From contig NZ_CP047935.1 in NCBI RefSeq assembly GCF_014279995.1, forward strand, positions 3,059,494 through 3,123,493: a DNA stretch of 64,000 bases, read 5' to 3'. This DNA is from Synechococcus sp. BIOS-E4-1 (GTDB taxonomy: Bacteria > Cyanobacteriota > Cyanobacteriia > PCC-6307 > Cyanobiaceae). Below the pieces are notes generated by a model, which searched no databases, had not been told where the DNA came from, and saw only the letters and a list, made by a program, of their open reading frames with translations. Every line of letters starts with the position of its first letter. The stretch's first letter is position 1. Of this stretch, positions 56,045-64,000 are shown in pieces. Both the position numbers and the translations under genes were made by a program.

Positions 56045-59000
56045 ATGTCTTTAGTTACGGCAAACAATCTGATCAATACCTGGAACCTGAATGGCGGAAG
56101 CCTTGATGCAGCTTTTGTCAGCACAATTCAAGGCAGTTTTGCAGACATCAATTACCTCTACAACTTGCCCAATCTGACAGGGCTTGGAGATGAAGCACAC
56201 ATCCTTGAGGACACATCCCTGGCCGTTGTGTCTCTCAACACACTGGACGGCAAAACCTCCGGCACCATCAATGCCAGCTCCATCAACACGCTCACCGGTA
56301 GCACCGCTGACCTGAATACTGCCTATGCATCAGGAGGCATCAGCAATCTCGGCAACGAGGCCGTCACCATCTCTGACACCAGCCTTGCTGTCTCTGTTCT
56401 CAACACACTCGATGGACGCACCTCTGGCGCCATCAATGCCAGCTCCATCAACACGCTCTCTGGCACTGCCGCTGACCTCAATACTGCTTACACATCAGGC
56501 GGCATCAGCAATCTCGGCAATGAAGCCGTCACCCTCACGGACACCTCTCTTGCTGCTTCCGTTCTCAATGCCCTCGACGGACACACCTCCGGTGCCATTA
56601 ATGCCTCCTCCATCAACACACTCACCGGCAGCGCCGCTGATCTGATCACCGCCTACGACTCTGGTGGTATCACTGGCCTGGGCAATGAAGCGGTCAACGT
56701 CAACAGCGGCACTGCTTCAACGTCCCAAGCCAATGCCCTTGCCGTCGACACATCCGGGGTCGTCACCGCCACCATCTCCAATGGCGACATGGCCACCCTC
56801 GCCGGGCTCAGCGAAACCGGTAACGCCTACACCATCACCATCACCGACAACAGCGTTGCGGCCGCTGCTCTCAACACTCTCGATGGCAAAACCTCCGTTG
56901 CCATCAACGCCAGCAACATCACCACACTCTCAGGCGGCGCCGCTGATCTGATCACCGCTTACGACTCCGGTGGCATCAACGGCCTGGGCAATGAAGCCGT
57001 CAATGTCAACAGCGGCACTGCCTCCACCTCACAGGCCAATGCCCTCGCCGCCGGCACATCCGGCGTGGTCACCGCCACCATCTCCGATGGCGACATGGCC
57101 ACCCTCGCCAGCATCACCGAAACAGGCAACGCCTACTCCATCACCATCACCGACAACAGCGTTGCTGCTGCTGCTCTCAACACTCTCGATGGCAAAACCT
57201 CCATTGCCATCAACGCCAGCAACATCACCACCCTCACCGGTGCAGCCGCTGACCTCAACACCGCCTACACCGCCAATGGCAACGGCTCCATCTCTGGTCT
57301 CAACAACGAGGCCGTCACTCTTTCCGACACCAGCCTCGCCGTCTCCGTCCTCAACACCCTCGATGGCAACACCTCCGGCACCATCAATGCCAGTTCCATC
57401 AACACTCTCACTGGTGCTACAGCAGATCTCAACACCGCTTACGCATCAAGCGGCATCTCTGGCCTGAACGACGAGGCCATCACCCTTTCCGACACCACCC
57501 TCGCCGCATCCGTCCTCAACACCCTCGATGGCCACACCTCCGGCAGCATCAATGCCAGCTCCATCAACACGCTTTCAGGCAACGCCGCAAACCTGATCAC
57601 TGCCTACGCATCAGGAGGAATCACAGGTCTTGGCAATGAAGCGGTCAACGTCAACAGCGGCAGTGCGTCCACCGCCCAGGCCAACAACCTCGCTGCTGCC
57701 ACTTCCGGTGTGGTCACCGCCACCGTCTCCGATGGCGACATGGCCACCCTTGCCGGTCTCAGCGAAACCGGCAACGCCTACACCATCACCATCACCGATA
57801 ACAGTGTTGCCGCAGCTGCTCTCAACGCCCTCGACGGCAAAACCTCCGTTGCCATCAATGCCAGCAACATCACCACGCTCACGGGCACCGCAGTTGACAT
57901 CAACACCGCTTACGCCGCCAATGGCTCCAGCATCGCCGGACTCGGCAATGAAGCTGCCACCCTCTCGGACTCATCCCTCGCCGTCTCCGTCCTCAACGAT
58001 CTCGACGGCCATACCTCCGGCACCATCAATGCCGGCTCCATCAACACACTCACCGGCAGCGCCGCTGATCTGATCACCGCCTACGACTCTGGTGGCATCT
58101 CCGGCCTTGGTAATGAAACGGTCAATGTCAACAGCGGCAGCGCTTCCACCTCCCAGGCCAACAACCTCGCTGCTGCCACATCCGCTGTGGTCACCGCCAC
58201 CATCTCCGATGGCGACATGGCCACACTCGCCGGGCTCACCGAAACCGGTAACGCCTACTCCATCACCGTCACCGACAACAGTGTTGCGGCCGCTGCTCTC
58301 AACACACTCGACGGCAAAACCTCCGTTGCCATCAATGCCAATGCCATCACCACCCTCACCGGTGCAGCCGCTGATCTCAACACCGCCTACACCTCAGGCG
58401 GCATAAGCAATCTCGGCAATGAGGCCGTCACCCTCTCCGACACCAGCCTCGCCATCTCCATTCTCAACGCCCTGGATGGACGCACCTCCGGTGCCATCAA
58501 CGCCTCCTCCATCAACACACTCAGCGGTGCAGCGGCTGATCTGAACACCGCCTACACATCAGGCGGCATCAGCAATCTCGGCAATGAAGCCGTCACTCTC
58601 TCCGACACCAGCCTCGCTGCTTCCGTTCTCAACATCCTCGATGGACGCACCTCCGGTGCCATCAATGCCTCCTCCATCAACACGCTCACCGGTAGCGCGG
58701 CTGACCTCAACACCGCCTACACCTCAGGCGGCATCAGCAATCTCGGCAATGAAGCCGTCACCCTCTCCGATACATCCCTCGCCGTCTCCGTTCTCAACAT
58801 CCTCGATGGACGCACCTCAGGTGCCATCAATGCCAGCTCCATCAATTCCCTCTCAGGCAGCGCCGCTGATCTGATCACCGCCTACGACTCAGGTGGCATC
58901 ACCGGCCTGGGCAATGAAACGGTCAACATCAACAGCGGCACTGCCTCCACCTCACAGGCCAATGCCCTCGCCGCCGACACATCCGGCGTGGTCACCGCCA

Positions 59001-62000
59001 CCCTCTCCGATGGCGACATGGCCACTCTTGCCGGTCTCACGGGAACAGGTAACGCCTACACGATCAATATCACCGACACAAGCGTTGCCGCAGCGGATCT
59101 CAACACACTCGATGGCAAAACCTCCGTTGCCATCAATGCCTCCTCCATCAACACGCTCTCAGGCAGCTATGCCGATCTGACCACCGCCTTCACGGCTAAC
59201 AGCAACGGTTCCATCTCTGGTCTTGGCAATGAAGCCATCAACGTCAACAGCGGCACCACTTCCACCGCCCAGGCCAACAACCTCGCTGCTTCCACCTCCG
59301 GTGTGGTTACCGCCACCCTCTCCGATGGCGACATGGCCACCCTCGCCGGCATCACCGAAACCGGTAACGCCTACACCATCACCATCACTGATACATCCGT
59401 TGCTGCATCAGCTCTCAACACACTCGATGGCAAAACCTCCGTTGCCATCAATGCCAGCAATGTCACCACGCTCTCAGGCAGCTACGCCGATCTCAACACT
59501 GCCTTCACAGCTAACAGCAACGGTTCCATCTCTGGTCTTGGCAATGAAGCCATCTCCGTCTCCGGAGCTGTCACCACCTCTCAAGCCAACACCCTCGCTG
59601 CTGCCACCTCCGGTGTCGTCACCGCAACCGTCTCCGATGGCGACATGGCCACACTCGCCGGTCTCAGTGAAACCGGTAATGCCTACACCATCACCATCAC
59701 TGATAACAGCGTTGCTGCAGCTGCTCTCAACACGCTGGACGGCAAAACCTCCGTTGCCATCAATGCCAGCAAAATCACCACACTTTCAGGCGCAGCCGCT
59801 GACCTCAACACCGCCTACACCTCATCGGGGCTCTCAGGTCTGAACAACGAAGCGATCACGCTCACTGACTCATCCCTCACTGCCTCAGTCCTCAATACCC
59901 TCGATGGCAATACCTCCGGCAGCATCAATGCCAACTCCATCAATACGATCACCGGCACTGCTGCTGATCTGATCACGGCCTACGCATCAGGCGGCATCAA
60001 CGGCCTTGGCAATGAAGCGGTCAACGTCAACAGCGGCAACGCGTCCACCTCCCAGGCCAACACGCTCTCGGCTGCCACGTCCAGTGTTGTCACCGCCACC
60101 CTCTCCGATGGCGACATGGCCACCCTCGCCGGTCTCGGTGAAACCGGTAATGCCTACACCATCACCATCACCGATAACAGCGTTGCTGCTGCTGCTCTGA
60201 ACACGCTCGACGGCAAAACTACTGTTGCCATCAATGCCAGCAACATCACCACGCTCACCGGTGCAGCCGCTGATCTGAACACCGCTTACACATCAGGCGG
60301 CATCAACAATCTCGGCGACGAGGCCATCACCCTCTCCGACACGTCCCTCGCCGTCTCCGTTCTGAATGCTCTTGATGGACACACCTCCGGTGCCATCAAT
60401 GCCTCCACCATTAACACTCTCACCGGCGCAGCGGCTGATCTCAATACCGCATACACATCTGGCGGCATCAACAATCTCGGCAATGAGGCCGTGACTCTCA
60501 GCGACACCAGCCTCGCAGCGTCAGTACTCAACACCCTCGACGGTCACACCTCCGGTGCCATCGATGCCAACTCCATCAACACGCTCACCGGCGCAGCCGC
60601 TGATCTGAACACCGCCTACGCCGCCAACGGCTCCAGCATCATCGGCCTCGGCAATGAAGCGGCCACCCTCGCCGATACCACCCTCGCCGTCTCCGCCCTC
60701 AACCTCCTCGATGGCCATACCTCAGGAACCATCAATGCCTCCTCCATCAACACACTCAGCGGTGCAGCCGCTGATCTGAACACCGCCTACACCTCTGGCG
60801 GCATCAGCAATCTCGGCAATGAGGCCGTCACCCTCTCCGATACCAGCCTCGCCGTCTCCGTTCTCAACATCCTTGATGGCCACACCTCAGGAACCATCAA
60901 TGCCTCCTCCATCAACACGCTCACGGGTGCGGCCGCAGATCTGAACACCGCCTACACCTCAGGCGGCATCAACAATCTCGGCAATGAGGCCGTCACTCTT
61001 TCCGACACCAGCCTCGCCGTCTCCGTTCTCAACGACCTCGACGGCAACACCTCAGGCACCATCGATGCCAATTCCATCAACACACTCTCAGGTACTGCCG
61101 CTGATCTCAATACCGCCTACGGCTCCTCCGGCATCAACAATCTCGGCGACCAGGCCATCACCCTCTCCGACACCAGCCTCGCTGTCTCCGTCCTCAACAT
61201 CCTTGATGGCCACACCTCAGGAACCATCAATGCCTCCTCCATCAACACACTCAGCGGTGCAGCCGCTGATCTCAATACCGCATATACATCCGGCGGCATC
61301 AGCAATCTCGGCAATGAGGCCGTCACTCTCTCCGACACCAGCCTCTCCGCCTCTGTTCTCAACACCCTGGATGGACGCACCTCCGGTGCCATCAATGCCT
61401 CCTCTATCAACACACTTACGGGTGCAGCAGCAGATCTCAGCACCGCTTACACATCAGGCGGCATCAGCAATCTTGGCAATGAGGCCATCACCCTCTCCGA
61501 TACCTCCCTCGCCGTCTCCGTCCTCAACGCCCTCGATGCACACACCTCCGGTGCCATCAATGCGTCCTCCATCAACACGCTCACCGGTGCAGCGGCTGAT
61601 CTGAACACCGCTTACACATCAGGCGGCATCAGCAATCTCGGCAATGAAGCCGTCACTCTCTCCGACACCAGCCTCTCCGCTTCTGTTCTCAACACCCTCG
61701 ATGGACGCACCTCCGGTGCCATCAATGCCTCCTCCATCAATACCCTCTCAGGCAGCTATGCCGATCTGACCACCGCCTTCACGGCTAACAGCAACGGTTC
61801 CATCTCTGGTCTTGACAATGAAGCTGTCTCCATCACCGAAGTTGTCAGCACCTCACAGGCAAACAACCTCGCTGCTGCCACTTCCGGTGTCGTCACCGCC
61901 ACACTCTCCGATGGCGATCTCGCAACCCTGGCCGGGCTCACAGAAACCGGCAACGCTTACTCGATCACCATCAGCGACGCATCGGTCGCGGTATCGGCGC

Positions 62001-64000
62001 TCAACACCCTGGACGGCAAAACCACTGATGCCATCAATGCCAGCAACATCACCACACTCACTGGTGCAGCCGCAGACCTCAACACCGCTTACACATCAAG
62101 CGGTATCAGCAATCTCGGCAACGAGGCCGTCACCCTCAACGACACCTCTCTCAACGCCTCCGTTCTCAACGCCCTCGATGGACGCACCTCAGGTGCAATC
62201 AATGCCAACTCCATCAACACACTCACAGGCAGCGCCGCTGATCTGATCACCGCTTACGACTCCGGTGGCATCAATGGCCTGGGCAATGAAGCCGTCAATG
62301 TCAACAGCGGCACCGCTTCCACCTCACAGGCCAATGCCCTCGCCGCCGATACATCCGGCGTGGTCACGGCCACCATCTCCGATGGCGACATGGCCACACT
62401 CGCTGGGCTGAGCGAAACCGGCAACGCCTACACCATCAATATCACCGACAACAGCGTTGCTGCCGCTGCTCTCAACACTCTCGATGGCAAAACCTCCGTT
62501 GCTATCAACGCCAGCAACATCACCTCTCTCACCGGTGCAGCCGCTGACCTCAACACCGCCTACACCGCCAATGGCTCCAGCATCACAGGACTCGGCAATG
62601 AAGCTGCCACCCTGGCTGACACGTCCCTCGCCGTCTCCGTTCTCAACGACCTCGACGGCAACACCTCAGGCACCATCAATGCCGGCTCCATCAATTCCCT
62701 CTCAGGTACAGCAGCTGATCTAATCACTGCTTACGACTCCGGCGGCATCAATGGCCTGGGCAATGAAGCCATCAATGTCAACAGCGGCAGTGCTTCCACT
62801 GCACAGGCCAATGCCCTCGCCGCCGACACGTCCGGTGTCGTCACCGCCACCATCTCCGATGGCGACATGGCCACCCTCGCCGGGCTCAGCGAAACCGGTA
62901 ACGCCTACACCATCACCATCACCGACAACAGTGTTGCGGCCGCTGCTCTCAACACACTCGACAGCAAAACCACTGTTGCCATCAATGCCAGCAACATCAC
63001 CACGCTCACTGGTGCAGCTGCTGACCTCAACACCGCCTACACCGCCAACAGCAACGGCTCCATCAACGGCCTCGGCAATGAAGCAGCCACCCTCTCTGAT
63101 ACATCCCTCGCCGTCTCTGTTCTCAACACGCTCGATAGCAATACAACCGGCGCCATCAATGCCAGCTCCATCAACACCCTCACAGGCACAGCCGCAGATC
63201 TCAATACCGCTTACGCCTCCTCAGGTATCTCAGGCCTGGCCAACGAGGCCATCACCCTCTCCGACACGACCCTCAATGCATCGGTCCTCAACGACCTCGA
63301 CGGCAACACATCCGGCGCCATCAATGCCGGATCGATCAACACGCTCACCGGTACTGCTGCTGACCTGATCACGGTCTACGCCGCCAACGGCTCCGGCATC
63401 ACAGGCCTGGGCAATGAAGCCGTCAATGTCAGCAGCGGCACCGCTTCCACCTCACAGGCCAATGCCCTCGCTGCCGCCACATCCGGCGTGGTCACCGCCA
63501 CCATCTCCGATGGCGACATGGCCACTCTCGCCGGCATCACCGAAACCGGTAACGCCTACTCCATCACCATCACGGAAACATCCGTTGCTGCATCAGCTCT
63601 CAACATCCTCGATGGCAAAACCTCCGTTGCCATCAATGCCGGCAACATCACCACCCTCACCGGTGCAGCCGCTGACCTCAACACCGCCTACACCGCCAAT
63701 GGCAACGGCTCCATCAACGGGCTCGGCAATGAAGCAGCCACCCTCTCGGACACAACCCTCGCTGTTTCCGTTCTCAACGACCTCGACGGCAACACATCCG
63801 GCGCCATCGATGCCAGCAGCATCAATACGCTGACAAGTGATGACTACAACTCACTCAACACTGCGTACACAGCAGCAGGCAGTGGCGCAATCACAGGCCT
63901 TGGCAATGAAGCCATCACCGTTAACAACCGGATTCGCGCTTCAGAAGCAAACACACTGAATGGCCACACGTCGGGAGTCGTTACTGCAACAGTGACAGAC
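56045..64000 (+). CDS. Giant repetitive surface-type protein (5' part; at least 2652 codons, open at window end)
   Basis: From the ATG at 56045 (MSLVTANNLINTWNLNGGSL) one frame stays open to base 64000. After about 45 unique residues the protein is built wholly of tandem repeats. The basic unit is about 55 residues (165 bp): GLGNEAVTLSDTSLAVSVLN, TLDGRTSGAINASSIN, TLTGAAADLNTAYTSGGIS. A longer unit of about 102-105 residues carries an extra block, NVNSGTASTSQANALAADTS then GVVTATISDGDMATLAGL. By eye there are about 37 GLGNEA-type junctions, of which about 13 open the longer unit. No Sec signal is seen. Very long repetitive cell-surface proteins are known in marine Synechococcus, for example SwmB, needed for swimming in WH8102. 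I infer a secreted surface, motility or adhesion protein. The C-terminus and any export signal lie outside the window. Confidence 0.88.
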   Translation, partial: MSLVTANNLINTWNLNGGSLDAAFVSTIQGSFADINYLYNLPNLTGLGDEAHILEDTSLAVVSLNTLDGKTSGTINASSINTLTGSTADLNTAYASGGISNLGNEAVTISDTSLAVSVLNTLDGRTSGAINASSINTLSGTAADLNTAYTSGGISNLGNEAVTLTDTSLAASVLNALDGHTSGAINASSINTLTGSAADLITAYDSGGITGLGNEAVNVNSGTASTSQANALAVDTSGVVTATISNGDMATLAGLSETGNAYTITITDNSVAAAALNTLDGKTSVAINASNITTLSGGAADLITAYDSGGINGLGNEAVNVNSGTASTSQANALAAGTSGVVTATISDGDMATLASITETGNAYSITITDNSVAAAALNTLDGKTSIAINASNITTLTGAAADLNTAYTANGNGSISGLNNEAVTLSDTSLAVSVLNTLDGNTSGTINASSINTLTGATADLNTAYASSGISGLNDEAITLSDTTLAASVLNTLDGHTSGSINASSINTLSGNAANLITAYASGGITGLGNEAVNVNSGSASTAQANNLAAATSGVVTATVSDGDMATLAGLSETGNAYTITITDNSVAAAALNALDGKTSVAINASNITTLTGTAVDINTAYAANGSSIAGLGNEAATLSDSSLAVSVLNDLDGHTSGTINAGSINTLTGSAADLITAYDSGGISGLGNETVNVNSGSASTSQANNLAAATSAVVTATISDGDMATLAGLTETGNAYSITVTDNSVAAAALNTLDGKTSVAINANAITTLTGAAADLNTAYTSGGISNLGNEAVTLSDTSLAISILNALDGRTSGAINASSINTLSGAAADLNTAYTSGGISNLGNEAVTLSDTSLAASVLNILDGRTSGAINASSINTLTGSAADLNTAYTSGGISNLGNEAVTLSDTSLAVSVLNILDGRTSGAINASSINSLSGSAADLITAYDSGGITGLGNETVNINSGTASTSQANALAADTSGVVTATLSDGDMATLAGLTGTGNAYTINITDTSVAAADLNTLDGKTSVAINASSINTLSGSYADLTTAFTANSNGSISGLGNEAINVNSGTTSTAQANNLAASTSGVVTATLSDGDMATLAGITETGNAYTITITDTSVAASALNTLDGKTSVAINASNVTTLSGSYADLNTAFTANSNGSISGLGNEAISVSGAVTTSQANTLAAATSGVVTATVSDGDMATLAGLSETGNAYTITITDNSVAAAALNTLDGKTSVAINASKITTLSGAAADLNTAYTSSGLSGLNNEAITLTDSSLTASVLNTLDGNTSGSINANSINTITGTAADLITAYASGGINGLGNEAVNVNSGNASTSQANTLSAATSSVVTATLSDGDMATLAGLGETGNAYTITITDNSVAAAALNTLDGKTTVAINASNITTLTGAAADLNTAYTSGGINNLGDEAITLSDTSLAVSVLNALDGHTSGAINASTINTLTGAAADLNTAYTSGGINNLGNEAVTLSDTSLAASVLNTLDGHTSGAIDANSINTLTGAAADLNTAYAANGSSIIGLGNEAATLADTTLAVSALNLLDGHTSGTINASSINTLSGAAADLNTAYTSGGISNLGNEAVTLSDTSLAVSVLNILDGHTSGTINASSINTLTGAAADLNTAYTSGGINNLGNEAVTLSDTSLAVSVLNDLDGNTSGTIDANSINTLSGTAADLNTAYGSSGINNLGDQAITLSDTSLAVSVLNILDGHTSGTINASSINTLSGAAADLNTAYTSGGISNLGNEAVTLSDTSLSASVLNTLDGRTSGAINASSINTLTGAAADLSTAYTSGGISNLGNEAITLSDTSLAVSVLNALDAHTSGAINASSINTLTGAAADLNTAYTSGGISNLGNEAVTLSDTSLSASVLNTLDGRTSGAINASSINTLSGSYADLTTAFTANSNGSISGLDNEAVSITEVVSTSQANNLAAATSGVVTATLSDGDLATLAGLTETGNAYSITISDASVAVSALNTLDGKTTDAINASNITTLTGAAADLNTAYTSSGISNLGNEAVTLNDTSLNASVLNALDGRTSGAINANSINTLTGSAADLITAYDSGGINGLGNEAVNVNSGTASTSQANALAADTSGVVTATISDGDMATLAGLSETGNAYTINITDNSVAAAALNTLDGKTSVAINASNITSLTGAAADLNTAYTANGSSITGLGNEAATLADTSLAVSVLNDLDGNTSGTINAGSINSLSGTAADLITAYDSGGINGLGNEAINVNSGSASTAQANALAADTSGVVTATISDGDMATLAGLSETGNAYTITITDNSVAAAALNTLDSKTTVAINASNITTLTGAAADLNTAYTANSNGSINGLGNEAATLSDTSLAVSVLNTLDSNTTGAINASSINTLTGTAADLNTAYASSGISGLANEAITLSDTTLNASVLNDLDGNTSGAINAGSINTLTGTAADLITVYAANGSGITGLGNEAVNVSSGTASTSQANALAAATSGVVTATISDGDMATLAGITETGNAYSITITETSVAASALNILDGKTSVAINAGNITTLTGAAADLNTAYTANGNGSINGLGNEAATLSDTTLAVSVLNDLDGNTSGAIDASSINTLTSDDYNSLNTAYTAAGSGAITGLGNEAITVNNRIRASEANTLNGHTSGVVTATVTD
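56180..64000 (+). repeat. Tandem 165-bp and 306-315-bp coding repeats
   Basis: Spacing between successive AATCTCGGCAATGA-type junctions is 165 bp in the short units (for example 58410, 58575, 58740, and again 60810 to 61635) and about 306-315 bp in the long units (56680 to 56986; 62275 to 62590). Many copies are nearly identical at the DNA level, pointing to recent duplication or ongoing homogenisation. This makes the region prone to recombination and to assembly collapse. Confidence 0.9.

Noticed and set aside
56325-63833. Series of Pro/Ser/Thr-rich ORFs in another frame across the giant gene
   Set aside because: They repeat with the same 165-bp period as the real frame and are broken by stops, while one other frame is open throughout. 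They are by-products of the repeats and their codon bias.
56180-64000. CRISPR array or non-coding satellite
   Set aside because: Repeat units are 165 bp or more, adjoin without unique spacers and are all divisible by three with an open frame, so they are coding repeats.

Overview
The window looks like chromosomal DNA of a marine picocyanobacterium (Synechococcus/Cyanobium lineage). The basis is the mix of genes: paired Flv3/Flv1 flavodiiron proteins, acyl-lipid desaturases of the DesC type, ThiO, long biosynthetic SpeA, gcvP/gcvH, a TakP-like TRAP transporter, FecR and CHASE2-cyclase genes, and an extremely long repetitive surface-type protein. No rRNA, tRNA, IS element, CRISPR array or prophage was recognised.

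Layout. 0-6.8 kb: argJ (5' part only, leaving the window at base 1), coaE, a frameshifted FecR-like gene, a CHASE2-adenylate cyclase, gatB and thiO. 6.9-8.5 kb: a repeat-containing, probably secreted protein closed by a strong terminator. 8.7-14.6 kb: ndk, then an operon of speA, an MscS channel carrying a cyclic-nucleotide-binding domain, and a second CHASE2-adenylate cyclase. 14.6-23.5 kb: a DUF928 gene, a 1372-residue two-partner-secretion protein ending in a CHAT (caspase-like) peptidase, its divergent TpsB transporter, a Crp-type regulator, a frameshifted Coq4-like gene and another cNMP-domain protein. 23.5-28.3 kb: a 1589-residue beta-propeller/DUF4114 protein with an AT-rich centre. 28.3-36.7 kb: alaS, a small membrane protein, an SNF2 helicase with its SWIM partner, a MEKHLA protein and a small heat-shock protein. 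36.8-39.9 kb: a TRAP transporter. 39.9-44.8 kb: flv3, flv1, an FMN reductase and two small genes. 44.9-49.6 kb: gcvP, gcvH and a methionine gamma-lyase-family gene. 49.7-52.3 kb: two desaturases flanking a possible regulator. 52.4-54.3 kb: rplI and dnaB. 54.6-56.0 kb: an AraC-family gene interrupted by an amber codon and an AT-rich small ORF. 56.0-64.0 kb: the 5' part of a giant repeat gene, still open at the window end.

How it may work together. The first 24 kb concentrates cAMP parts: two membrane cyclases, a channel with a cNMP domain, a Crp-like regulator with both cAMP-binding and TGTGA-reading residues, and a further cNMP-domain protein. A perfect TGTGA-N6-TCACA site lies between the CHAT protein gene and DUF928, and a one-mismatch site lies upstream of the secreted repeat protein. 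I infer a cAMP-controlled envelope/secretion module; this is not shown by the sequence alone. Three genes (FecR-like, Coq4-like, AraC-like) are each broken by one base change. Two of the changes are single-base losses in homopolymers, so sequencing error is a live alternative.
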